Below are positions 22,301-32,621 of a stretch of 64,000 nt of DNA, piece by piece. Below the pieces are notes generated by a model, which did not search any database, had not been told where the DNA came from, and worked only from the letters and a program-made list of their open reading frames with translations. The stretch spans positions 1-64,000 of the forward strand of contig CANTFK010000131.1 of the NCBI GenBank assembly GCA_947646735.1, read 5' to 3'. How positions within the stretch are numbered: position 1 is the first letter of the stretch; each line of letters begins with the position of its first letter. A program made the position numbers and the translations under genes. Source of the DNA: Peronospora farinosa. Taxonomy: Eukaryota; Oomycota; Peronosporomycetes; Peronosporales; Peronosporaceae.

Positions 22301-23339
22301 TGAGCATCTGGGCCGTGAAAAGACATTCTTACGAGTGTCAGAGGAATTTTGGTGGCCCCACCTATATCGGTGGGTGGCCAACTATATTCGCTCTTGCGAA
22401 GAGTGTCAGCGCATAAAGCCTGCACCTTCTAGCAGTGCGCCATTGAAGCCACTGCCGATTCCAACTGAATGTTGGAAGTCGGTCAGTTTGGACTTCATGT
22501 TTGGCTTACCGCCTGACCATAAAGGCAGGACGTGGATCGTCGTCTTTGTAGACAGACTGAGCAAGATGGTGCATTTAGCACCATGTAGCACCAAGATCTC
22601 AGGAAAAGAGGCTGCCCTCTTGTTCCTGGAGCACGTGTACCGACTACACGGGATGCCCGAGTCCATAGTATCGTACCGGGATCCGCGTTTTACGTCGGGT
22701 TTTTGGCGACATGTGTTTGAGCTGCTGGGTAGCAAGCTCCACATGTCAACCGCTGATCATCCCCAGACCGATGGCCAAACAGAACGGACCAATCGAGTCG
22801 TGGCGGATGTGTTGTGTACAGTAGCGACTCCCAAAGAATGGAGCAAGCAATTGCCATTCGTGGAGTTTGCTATTAATAACAGTGTTCACGCCAGTACGGG
22901 TAAAACACCGTTTTACATTAACGGACTGCGTCATCCTTGAACGCCAGTCTCGTTTGTACGCAGCCCGAGTCTTAGTGGGGGAGGGCCCCTCACTTCGCTC
23001 GGTGCGAATGCTAAAGAGGGCCAAGGTTTCCCTAGTGACACTGCTAATTTAGCAGTGGTCACGTCACCTATAGGTGTCACAAAGGAGGCACGGCAAGAAA
23101 TGCCAGTGCTCCTTGACGATGACACTATAGTGTTATCAACAGCGTCGACCCATGAACGACCTCTTGGGAGCGTCATCGGCGAGCTGGATGCTATGAGCGT
23201 GAGCGAAGCTCAGCGCTTTGTGGATGAGCGATTAGCCATGACACGTAAAGTCCGTGACGCGATGGCAAGCGCACAGGACAAGCAAAAACAATATGCAGAC
23301 CAGCATGGTCGCAAAAACAATGAACACTTTAGTGTGGGG
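19397..23339 (+). pseudogene. pol of element A (protease, RT, RNase H, integrase; broken)
   Basis: The aspartic protease site is LLVDSGASQKFV near 19492. Reverse transcriptase runs about 20692-21309 with the second catalytic motif YFDDVFVHS, but the first motif reads FSALELKDGYY: the Asp codon is GAG at 20956-20958, whereas D has Asp. RNase H runs about 21535-21900, and integrase about 21933-23339 with zinc-binding and DDE-type core sequence (SLDFMFGLPPDHKGR, TDGQTERTNR). At least five stops and a frame shift near 21890 separate the parts. The chromodomain is lost with the 3' end. Confidence 0.88.
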
Positions 23340-25044
23340 GGTCTTGTACGATGATTGCATCAACAACATCTTATTGTTCAGCAGGATCTGCAACAAAAGG
23401 TTTCTCAGCCTGTTGTCTGCTGATTGATCTTGTACCATGGTGCTCTCTTGTCCATCCGGACCTTCTGCCTTTACGACTCTAAGTGACACGTTTTTTCACC
23501 CTTGATTTTACTTAAACATCCAGTTTACCATCAATGAATGACTCCTCCTGACGACTGCTCTTTTTCAAGTAGGATTTACATGCCTCTTCTGCTCGTCCGT
23601 CATTGTTTCAACGTTTCGTACATTTTAAGTTACTACGACCACCATTTCTTTGGTAATGTACACCTTGTACCCCTTCGTCTCGTCACTTTTGACAATAATT
23701 ATGGCCGCCCTCTCGCGCTCCCCAATTGATTTGTTTTTGTATGAACTTGAACCGTACAGGCCGAACACCACGATGTCGTTCAACATGGGCACCTTCTTCG
23801 TCAAAAACTTCATTGGGGATACACCACCAGGGTTCGACTTGGGTTCTGCTACGGTTGAGGGTATAAGCCGCATATTCAGCAACATCCCCCCAGAAAGACA
23901 AAGGTAGGTTAAAGGCGAACAGCATACTTTGTACCATTTTTATGATGGCCCGATGCATCTGTTCAGCCTTACCATCACTGGCTTGGTTTCTGGCTTTGCA
24001 CATTTGACGAGAGACGCCAGTCGCCTTACAAAACAAATCTAATGTATTTTATTCACCACCTCCACCAGTGCGTAGCACGTGGATTTTGCAATTCAAAGCT
24101 CACAAGGAAGTGTTTGAACTTTGGTCCAGCAACATCCTTAGATTTGCCCAAAAAAACACGGTTATAGTTCCACCAATGATCAATAAATTGATCAGGTAAA
24201 TGTTGCCACGACGAACTCGTGGGGTCATTAGACCATTAAGATCGGAGCAAATTATTCCACCTTTCACATCGATAGGTGAACTATTGCCCGTGTCTTTCTT
24301 CGGCTGTGTTCCTTTGACTTGCTTTCCTTGAGCGCACGCTAGACAATTCATGCGTGTCATGTCAGTCAGTCTTATATCTGAGGCCGGGTCTTTGGCCATC
24401 TTGATAATGGTATCAAAATAAAGATGACCCAAACGGTGATGGAAGTGCATAAATGTACCACTTTGAACATCCGAATCGTATTCACGTTCAGGCGAGTTGA
24501 GTACAGCCATTATCGCCTCTCGTGATGTACTTGAGACCTTGTTACTGGGTCCCCTCACTGCGAAAACCAACACATTGTTGTAAGAGTCAACATCCATACC
24601 CGGTGCACCTCGGACCCCATAGGTCAACACACGCTTCCCTTCTCGACATTCGAGTACATCTCCTTTAGCCTGGAGCTTACCATATGATATGATATTTTGC
24701 TTGAGATTTGCGGCGTACTGAACATCGAGGAGCCGTATGGTATTCACGATTCCAAGTGCGACAACCTCAATGTCGACACTTCCTTGCTTGGTTACGCGCA
24801 GCACACCCCCATCAGTGGCTTCCGTCAAGCATTCACCTTGACAGTCCACCGGGTTGACCAGCAGACTTAAGTCATTGACTAAATGTCTGCTGGACCCACT
24901 GTCAAGAATCCAATGGTTGTCTTGAAGACCACCACTATTATCAATCGCAAAGGTACTTTGTCCTTGAGACTTTCTTCTTCGATTTAGGGCACCTCGACTT
25001 GATGTGCCACACCTCTCCGCACTCGTAACATGTACGGTAGTCAC
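23340..25044 (-). pseudogene. Copia pol fragment: protease and integrase
   Basis: The frame 25044-24100 contains the protease site WILDSGSSRHLVND and the gag-pre-integrase zinc region (HFHHRLGHLYFD, then CLACAQGK). It enters the integrase core (GIICSDLNGLMTP) before a stop. The frame 24036-23683 continues the integrase, with GKAEQMHRAIIKM and SFWGDVAEYAAYTLNR. A third piece down to 23340 carries the usual KSDETKGYKVY block. The frame breaks mean it is inactive. Confidence 0.85.
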
Positions 25045-26209
25045 TATCCGGGAAGATACCTTGCCCTATGCCTTAGCTATGTCGTTTGGCACCTTTCTTT
25101 GCTCATCAGTATTCACCACATCGCGCCCTAATTCTTCGCATGGGTGTAGATCTCCGTAGACTGTGCAAATTGTGACAGCTCTTCAGCCTGGCGTAAGTGA
25201 TCAATGTGATGCATGTCCAACCTGGACAACATTGTCGTACGCATATGCGGATCAGCATAGTGGACGATGTTGTCAAGCACTAGACTATCCGCACCTCCGC
25301 ACGCATCACTCACGGCCGTCAGGTACAAAAAGAGGTCCGTCCAACTTTTGAGACCTGCCTTTGGCGCCGAGAACAGCTTTATGCTCTGTGCAGGTTAGAT
25401 CTTGGTGTTGAAGGTCGAAATTAACCTTTGTAGGGCATGATCCAAGGTTTGGCTTTTAGACCACCAAGTTTCTACCTGCCGACGGTAATACGTCTGCGCC
25501 TTGCCGGCCAGGTATTGGCCCAGACATCAACCTTAAAATTCTTTGGCCACGCAAATTCGCACGCACGGTCCGCGAAACCCACAAGGCGAAAAAATTTCTT
25601 GCCTTATTCTAGGAACTCACCATCAAGACCATGGTAAAGCTCCTTGCCATCAAAGGAATGTATCGCGAGCTTTCGATGCTGTGCGTCCGGCATGCCCGCA
25701 ACCTGTTTTTCAGGATGAACATACATTCTTTTCGGCATACCCGCAACGGAATAGTAGCCCGCAGGCATCTCCTGCCTGTGGTGTACAGGTCCAGGTCCCG
25801 TACCCATATTGAAGTCCGCTTCAACAGGATCCGCGGATCGTCCATCAATATTCACTTGATTGTGACGTCTTGCCCCGAAGTTCGTCGCTGGCGACACGTT
25901 CGGGGACTTTTTGGGAGGAGGGGTACACTCCAAAGCATGAAGAGTCATCCCGCTCCCATTCCCAGGGCCGAACCAAAAATTGATTCCGGTGACCCTTTTG
26001 GTCTTGCCTGCTTGCCTTTTCTGCGAAACCTCCATCCGATATATTCGTTCGGATAGGTCCCCGAGCATAGCCAGCACCTGGTCCATCGCCCCCACGGGCG
26101 CTGCCGACTTTTCATCCAAATGGTTGTCAGCGGTCTTGTTAGGACCGTCTATTACCAAGACGGGTCCAGCTTGAGCAGCTGCCCCGGCATCGCGCTTGCG
26201 TGGGCTCAT
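25045..26209 (-). pseudogene. Copia gag (broken)
   Basis: A frame of 201 residues starts at 26209 (MSPRKRDAGAAAQ) with a short coiled coil (QVLAMLGDLSERIYRMEVSQ). It is continued by decayed pieces, of which 25328-25128 (LRQAEELSQFAQS) is the clearest and resembles the gag helical region that precedes copia zinc knuckles. Stops separate the pieces. No zinc knuckle was found intact. Confidence 0.65.
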
Positions 26210-27029
26210 GACCTGTTAGAAAAGGAACGAAGCACTTACGCAGAAGTAGGTAGAAGTAAAAGTAAAATATATTATCATTCACTACTTTCGTTTGGTGATA
26301 CTTCAACATGCACTCCAGCAACTTGACCATGTTCTTGTTAAATGATACTGATCTTACCTGCCCATCTCGTACCACATTACAGCCGTATCGCCCTGTCTCA
26401 ACTGTCATTCTGTTACTTGGTCGTCCCATTTATCAAACTGTTTCCCTGTCTCTCCCTGCCCCATCTGCACGAACCTCTCCTCGTGGTCCCACATGTCAAG
26501 CTGTCAGACAGCCGATCCGACAGGTGACACCGTCCTACGGTATAGCACTTAGAACTTGAAACTTGAAATACCCATTGGTTTTTTACAACTACTGGTGGCG
26601 CCACACAAGTCAAGCCTCCTCCGATAGAGATAAGAGCTCCAGATATACACACATATACCCATGGTCGTCCCTGACTCCCATTATTTTTCAAAAAAACAGC
26701 ACAAATTGAGACTTGCTCAAATTTTCACATGTAAATAAGACAGAGTTTAAAAAAAGGAAATGTTGCTCTTCAATGAACTTAACAGTTTTCGAAAGTAATA
26801 AGAATTTGAAAAATTAATGCATATTTTAAAGAACTCTATTATGAGTAAAACGATCGTCCTCGTTGCTTCGCTGCCAACCATCTTACTTCCTTTACATGTG
26901 TCCGTAACGGATTTGGTCGGTTATGAAAATTGCGATTACCAAGCACTTGCTGAAGTTCAATGCGGCCTTAGAAATGGAAAAATTGGCGAAAATCTGCATC
27001 TGTGCATCCTTTAGTCACCATGAAATCTT
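26210..27029. other. Copia leader and unassigned AT-rich DNA
   Basis: Upstream of the Copia gag (in its orientation) lies non-coding sequence that may include its leader and LTR. I could not define LTR ends. From about 26700 the DNA is AT-rich, and a 65-residue frame at 26817-27014 matches nothing I recognise. It begins with a hydrophobic stretch that could act as a signal peptide, but length and context argue against calling a gene. Confidence 0.35.
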
Positions 27030-27176
27030 GTAAAGAGATAACTAATACCTTCTAATATCACTTGTATATAATAATACCCCTTTTTCAAAGGATCGGTATT
27101 AAGAATACATAATATGCAATATAAAACTTCAATCGTAATGTACTTTCGGTATGATGTTACAATCGTCGTGTAACCC
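27030..27176 (-). repeat. Fragment of a family-B LTR
   Basis: Bases 27104-27175 align with the LTR end of element B at 41078-41149 (shared TATGCAAT, AAACTTCAA, CTTTCGG and GTCGTGTAACCCCGT blocks), with weaker similarity to the left. No adjoining internal sequence was found. It may be a solo LTR remnant. Confidence 0.65.
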
Positions 27177-27483
27177 CGTGACAGCTAGAATCCAGATCTC
27201 GTGGACCTGTATCCCTTTTCTTGTCATTAAGAGAACATCAAAACATGCCGTCCCAGTCGATAATATACTTAGCATATAAAATACAATTTTCCCAATCAAT
27301 AATATACTGTGGCACACTTCCGACGGGAAGCCTGCACTTGTGACTATGCATCACGTTCAACTTGAGCCTCCTCCACCCATTATAATGCAACACGGTTCGC
27401 TTGAAGATGTTCTACTTCAAACCGTTAATGCGGCGAAAGATCTTGGACACACTGCCTTCCACTCAAAACAGCATCTTATCTTT

Positions 27484-27497
27484 TCACTTTTACATTG
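27484..27497 (+). promoter_or_regulatory. Possible oomycete initiator
   Basis: TCACTTTTACATTG resembles the oomycete initiator plus flanking region and lies about 40 bp before the ATG at 27538, a usual distance in this group. The match is by eye. Confidence 0.35.
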
Positions 27498-27537
27498 ACT
27501 GCAAGGTGCACTCATCAAGAAATAGTATCCGCTACCT

Positions 27538-28839
27538 ATGGTCCAAGTATCCAAAATGCTCCTCGGTCTAGCCGCCATGCTGATGTCAAGCATCATACCC
27601 ACGAACCTTGCAGAGCTAGTGCCGGCATTCGAGATATCCACCTTCGACTACGACAACCTCTCCACTGGAAACACGCCCAACGAAGTACTCAACGCGCTCA
27701 AGCAGGACGGTATCATCAGCTTGGCAAACGTTCCGTCCTACGCCCATGTACGCCGTTCCTATCTCGACTCAGCCGCCGCATGCGCCATGTCTGCTCAAGA
27801 AGCCGAGGCCGATTTCCTGCTTCACAAGACGCTCACGGACGGTACGAAGCGCTACACCATCAGCGCGCCGTCGGGCCTGGCCGCCAACGCCGCTGCCACC
27901 ACGACGGATGCGGTGTGCCCGGGCTATCAGGACATCTACAACAAGTTCTCGTCGCTTCTCGAGCTGGTGGTGCTTAGTGTGGCCACGACGCTCGATGCCA
28001 CCGACTTCATAACGAAAGACGGCTACGGTCGCCCCGTTTCTAGTCGTAAAATGATAATGGATGCCGTCCGTCTCGACCACTTTCACGTCTACGAGACGCC
28101 ATCTCTCCACGATCGCAGACTCATGAGCGACTTCTCCGGCACGCAGACCGATCCTTCGTCCGAAAACGACTTTACGCTCGAGCTGCACGAGGACCACGGC
28201 ATGTTCATCGCGTTCTCCACGCCTACCTTTTACAAGGTTAGTACTGACGGCACGAAGCGCACGTTCGAATCGGTGTCGGCCGGCGGTGAAAATTACGCGG
28301 AGTCGGGTCTCATCATACAAACGCGTGATGGTCGGCGCGTGCGACCCGTGTTGAAGCCTGACGAGGTGACCCTCATGGTTGGCGCGGGCTTCGAGCACTG
28401 GGTGGACACGTCAGAGAAGCTGCCGGCCGTGATGCACGGCATGCGCATGCCCAAGGTGGAAACAATGGCGACAGAGAGTTTACTACGCGCGTGGTTTGGC
28501 AAGATGACGTTGCTACCGTCGTACCAGCGCATGGTGCAGCATATGGACTTTGACGTGCATGTGAACATCACGGCGGAATACGTGCGGCAGGGGCATCAAT
28601 CGAACCGTCAGCTGCTGGGCTGCGCTTCTGGTCGTCACTTGGTCGCTTCGGCAGATGAAAAATGTAGCTACAGAGAATGCTACAGCAAGGCAAACACAAT
28701 TGAGCCTCCGGGTGGCTGTCAGACATTTTGCAACTCCATCGACGGAACCGACGAGGGTCAATGCAAGGCTAAATGTGACTGCAAACCGAGTCAAACTGGT
28801 AAAATGAGCTGGATGACGTGCGTGAAGGGCAAGATCTAG
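27538..28839 (+). CDS. Secreted oxygenase-like protein with a cysteine-rich tail
   Basis: The intact single-exon frame encodes 433 residues. Residues 1-25 look like a signal peptide (MLLGLAAMLMSS core), so it probably enters the secretory route. The body resembles the isopenicillin-N-synthase-like 2-oxoglutarate/Fe(II) oxygenase fold: LHEDHGMF gives a candidate HxD pair (His217, Asp219) and VMH gives a distal His300. The usual 2-oxoglutarate Arg about ten residues later is not evident, so activity is uncertain. Residues 362-428 add a tail with nine cysteines (C362, 376, 381, 394, 398, 409, 413, 415, 428), likely disulphide-bonded outside the cell. The GC-rich, intact coding sequence stands alone between transposon blocks. 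I do not recognise a named gene. The nearest other reading is a lineage-specific secreted protein of unknown role. Confidence 0.8.
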   Translation: MVQVSKMLLGLAAMLMSSIIPTNLAELVPAFEISTFDYDNLSTGNTPNEVLNALKQDGIISLANVPSYAHVRRSYLDSAAACAMSAQEAEADFLLHKTLTDGTKRYTISAPSGLAANAAATTTDAVCPGYQDIYNKFSSLLELVVLSVATTLDATDFITKDGYGRPVSSRKMIMDAVRLDHFHVYETPSLHDRRLMSDFSGTQTDPSSENDFTLELHEDHGMFIAFSTPTFYKVSTDGTKRTFESVSAGGENYAESGLIIQTRDGRRVRPVLKPDEVTLMVGAGFEHWVDTSEKLPAVMHGMRMPKVETMATESLLRAWFGKMTLLPSYQRMVQHMDFDVHVNITAEYVRQGHQSNRQLLGCASGRHLVASADEKCSYRECYSKANTIEPPGGCQTFCNSIDGTDEGQCKAKCDCKPSQTGKMSWMTCVKGKI

Positions 28840-29869
28840 TTTGAGCTTCTAGGGGTAGTGGCTTGCCGTAAAGACATAAGTGAAAAACTATAAAATTGTA
28901 CGAAAGTCACATGTCATACTGCCTCAATATGAAACGGTAATATCTTCAATTGAAGTTGCTATAGAGATCTCATAAACCTAAAAGTAATAGATAAGATCAT
29001 GCGTGTAAAGTCTGCGTGTGAATTTGTTTGCCCTTAGATTGTGCCTTAAAGGCTGGCATACACCACTTAAAAATACGAAGAACCTCTTCACTGCGGACTG
29101 CCATTTGTATAGCGCTGCCGCAAGTAGCTGACCTCGCGCGCCGGATTTAAGTGGCGACGGGTGGGAAAGCGATGTCCGGAGCGAAAAGGCGACATTGCGC
29201 TAACTTTCGTAACTTTGCATCTTCTTCAAAAGTAAAGATACTACCGAGCCGCATGTATTCGCGCTGTTGGACATGGAGGTAGTGGCAAGCCGAGCGTGAG
29301 AGCGAAGTACAAACGTTAACTTGATGCGTCCGGACACGAGTCTGTGAGCTCCAATAGTTTGTTTTCCAAGTCCATTGTAAACACGGACGATAATGTTGTA
29401 GTCTTCTAGACGATTGATTAGGCTATCTCAGACCTCACAGGTATGTAAAAAGACAAAGAAAAATACATTGACGTATACAACGGTTTCGTTGATCTTTTGA
29501 GTTAAAGAATCAGAATGCTTGCATTGAGAAGCCGCGCCACGACTTTAGCAGCACTCGCGTCAATCAGCACTGAACATTCCAGATTAAGATCGATTGGACT
29601 CACGCAACTTTTAATAATTTATGGATTTCTTTCATAATCTTGATCAAGTCAAAGACCTCATCATTTTTTCTTTATCAAACTGAGTTCCAACAAGACATTT
29701 GTAAGCGTGAAGTATTCTTGTGAGCTCTTCTTTCTTTAATATATTTTATCTAGTTCAACAGAAATCTCATGCAGCGCAGTAGTTCCTCGACTAGATGACG
29801 CTAATGTTAGCACATCCTTGAATATCCCGATTCGAATAATACGTGCCTGACTTTCGGCCAGATACTGTA
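28840..29869. other. Intergenic, no gene recognised
   Basis: About 1 kb is without a convincing frame on either strand. The first 60-100 bp would be the 3' UTR of the oxygenase-like gene. The remainder has mixed composition and no recognisable repeat from elsewhere in the window. Confidence 0.4.
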
Positions 29870-30425
29870 TGTAACGGGCTAAACGTTACACGTACCCGTT
29901 AAGTATCGCATACTTAACGGCCAGGTATAGGAAGATACGTAGGTACTAAAGACCTGTGTGTCATCCACTTGTGAATATGATATACAATTGGTGTATTCAC
30001 ATTGATGGGGATGACGACCAGCTGGGATTTGGCGTCATCCAATGACGTCAGTCAGTTACGTCATTGAGCGAACTTTAACATATTCAAGCTCGCACGTTGA
30101 GATGCGATATGGCATCCAATCATTACTTATCAACCAATCAGTGGTTAGATTTATATTTAGTTATTTATATTGAATACAAGTCAGTCTTGAATTTACTACA
30201 TAACGCTAACTGCTCACGGGAAGACTGTTACAGTTTCCGTGACGCATTGTTCTTTCATTTGTTTCGCGCTTCGTTTCGGCGACCGGCAACACTTGTGTAC
30301 AGATTTTCGGCGCCAACCAACCTCACCACCGCACACGGAGGTAGGACGGCTTAACCGCTCCGTCGTGCTGCCTAAAGGTGTGTGCCAAAGTAGCACGTGG
30401 CAGCATTTTGAAGTGCCCGTCTACA
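29870..30425 (+). repeat. LTR of a third gypsy family (complete)
   Basis: The 556-bp LTR starts TGTAACGGGC and ends GCCCGTCTACA, sharing both ends and several internal palindromic blocks with the element A/C/D LTRs while the rest is diverged. The 95 bp after it (30426-30520) also match the sequence following the partial copy at 39891-40066, so those bases are probably internal leader, but no TGG-type primer site is clear. Confidence 0.75.
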
Positions 30426-30609
30426 AAAGGAAACCGAAACGCACTGCAATGACAATATTAGCACACGAGGCCTCAAGTTGCCCTTGAATTCCGCAAATTT
30501 GTAGTCAGATCTTAAGTAGACGGGTGTGGTAAAGTCGATTAGAGAATTTTGTCAAAGTCTATTTAATAATTTTCTCGATAAATCCGGAACCGAATTATCG
30601 GGACTTTTC

Positions 30610-30765
30610 TCGCCAACAGTTGGATCCCTTTCCCATAACGGTTGGATCCCTTTCCCATAACGGTCGGATTCCTTTCCCATAACGGTTGGGTCCCTTTTCC
30701 TTAACGGGTGTATCACTTTCCCATAACGGTCGGACTCCTTTCTCATAACGGTTGGATCCCTTTTC
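30610..30765. repeat. Tandem repeat with a 22-bp unit
   Basis: About seven units of a 22-bp sequence close to GGTTGGATCCCTTTCCCATA plus two bases lie between 30610 and 30765. Units differ by a few bases each. Short frames here reflect only the repeat. Confidence 0.85.
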
Positions 30766-30799
30766 CCCATTAAGTCACTTAATAAAATGACTTATTGGG

Positions 30800-31933
30800 T
30801 GTGGTGAAGTCGATCTCAATTCATGGATGATCGAATGGAAAAGTACCAATGATCCAAGATCGTTTATTTGATTGTTCAATAAACGAATGAAGAAGGGATC
30901 AATGGTATCGAAGACGATTGATGATATGGATTTAAATATACTTAAGGTGAAGATACATGGCATGGATCACAATTCCGAATTATATTTGATTATCATGGAA
31001 TAGATCAACGTTGGGATTATACTGGATTCCAGTATCGACTATTCCAATTGGATGGATTGAATTTGTACGGATTATAAGTGAATGTGGAATAGTGGAATTG
31101 CGCAAAGTGTGCGCGACTGTGGAGAAGCGAAGGAGCAATATTTCGAAAAGTGTGGATCGCCCAATACTAAATATGGTCCACACCTTGTCGATCGACCGCG
31201 ATCTGCCATAGCGATCCGTGACCGCGATCCGTCATAGCGATCCGTCGACCGCGATCCGATATATGTGGTCCACACATTGAGATCTGATTTTTTCGAAAGG
31301 GCAACACGTGGCAGTAGATCCTAGTTTACAGATAGGCAGAATCGTAGGTTTTGGTATGTGATTGGTTAACATTAAACAGAGTTCGATTTTACTTCTAAGA
31401 CACGCAAGCTTCTCTTCCGGGTGGGATACCTTTGGACCCCCGACGACTCAAGAGCTTCTGTTACGCTAAGACAAGTGATATCCCTGGATTGTTTGGCCAG
31501 GGATTACAAGACCTCTTACAAACAAACAACTCCCCCTGCGATTAAACGCAGCACAACAAGAAAAGGACAAGGTACAAGATCGCGAGACGGCTCAAGTGGT
31601 CAGAAGATCAAGTATATCAAGTGGATCAAGTATCTACATCTTTGGACAAGGCGATCTCAAGAGAGATCAGGGTGACTCAGATAGAGCACCTACAAGAACC
31701 CCTCGACCGCGTAAAGATTTCCGCACGGTCGACCCCAACCTATCCCAAAAACGGTTAAGTTCAGCATCGACTCAAGTCCACCGAGAAGAGTGCTACTTGC
31801 CCTACCGACGGGTACACAAGGTGAGGAAGGAAAGTTGCACGGAAACGGAGTACCCCCTCCGTTAGTCGGTTTTCTGGGCGCCAGTGGAGAGTTGGGATCA
31901 CATCAGAAATTTTGTGAACCCCGCTCCACCACA
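30800..31933 (+). repeat. LTR-like GATC-rich repeat, copy 6 (best preserved)
   Basis: The 1134-bp unit starts TGTGGTGAAGTCGATCTC and ends CGCTCCACCACA. It is the best reference for the family. The first ten bases and the last ten form inverted ends (TGTGGTGRAG). Its GATC array is short (31190-31262, CGACCGCGATCC units) and bracketed by ATGGTCCACAC and GTGGTCCACAC. The right end abuts the 3' LTR of element C, whose last six bases (TGTAGA of the outer end) are missing. No target duplication is seen. Confidence 0.7.
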
Positions 31934-32515
31934 CGGGCACTTCTACGAAGTTGCTTCGTGCTACTAGCACACACCTTATGCACAAGTGAGGAAGCGGTTA
32001 GACCGTCTTACCTTCGCGTGCAAGGGTGTTAGGAGGTCCGTCGACTGCTTAAGCAGTCGTACCACCAGTTGCCTCTCGCTTAAGCGAGAGTGCAACGACC
32101 TTCTTAACACTAAAGCACCGACGTCACGTAGAAGCTTCTCAACTTCTCGTGCGTGGTGCTTTTGATTTAGCAAATTCAAGATTTAGTTACTTATAATTAA
32201 ATATATACTTAACTACTGATTGGCTATATATATATATATAGATCGGATACGCGACTCTTTAGAAGCGTATCCTGTCGCATGATCTTAAATCTAGATTTAA
32301 GATCGCAACTGACGTCCTTCTGAGACGTCGTGATGCCTAGCTTCAACTAGCGTCATCCCTTCTTATGTGAATCCATCAATGGATATCACATTCACGAGGG
32401 TGGATCACATTTGTGTATCCACCCAAGTGACAGGTCAAAAGTAATCATGGATACTTTTAGACCAAACATTAAGTATATTACTTAATGTTTACGTGTAACT
32501 AGAGGCCCTGTTACA
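31934..32515 (-). repeat. 3' LTR of element C (outer end clipped)
   Basis: The LTR spans 582 bp from CGGGCAC to CCCTGTTACA. It contains the GATCGCAACTGACGTCC block found in the A LTR but not in the other C LTR. A polypurine tract in element orientation (AAACAAGGGATGG) lies just outside at 32516-32528. Confidence 0.88.
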
Positions 32516-32621
32516 CCATCCCTTGTTTTAGAACGATTTTTACATTTTGTAAAACATCGCCTAAGAGACAGAGAGACTGGCGAGCCGTTATAAACGCGCC
32601 GCTTTAGTCTGCTTAATTCTC

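Larger units (their letters stand above)
17608..23339 (+). mobile_element. Gypsy chromovirus element A, 3' truncated
   Basis: The order is 5' LTR, primer-binding site, gag, protease, reverse transcriptase, RNase H and integrase, as in Ty3/gypsy. It is a close relative of C and D but is not descended from the same defective copy, as it lacks their shared frame breaks and has its own stops (TAG 18894, TAG 20671, TGA 21307, TAA near 21364 and 21481). The sequence stops abruptly in the integrase tail at 23339, where Copia sequence begins. No 3' LTR, chromodomain or antisense ORF remains. Confidence 0.92.
23340..26209 (-). mobile_element. Copia-type element, truncated at its 3' side
   Basis: In minus-strand order there is a gag frame (26209 down to about 25045), then protease and integrase typical of Ty1/copia. 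Sequence ends at 23340, just after the integrase tail, so RT and RNase H are absent. LTRs were not identified. It abuts the broken integrase of element A with no visible boundary motif. Confidence 0.85.

Noticed and set aside
26817..27014. A 65-residue frame with a hydrophobic start, a possible small secreted protein
   Set aside because: It lies in AT-rich DNA without a promoter motif and matches no family I know; too weak to call a gene.
27769..28398. A 209-codon minus-strand frame
   Set aside because: It lies wholly opposite the intact oxygenase-like gene in GC-rich DNA, is Arg/His-rich as expected for a shadow frame, and has no recognisable motif.
30552..30770. A minus-strand frame with KRDPTVMGKESDRYGKG-like repeats
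   Set aside because: It is explained by the 22-bp tandem repeat at 30610-30765 and has no other coding signs.
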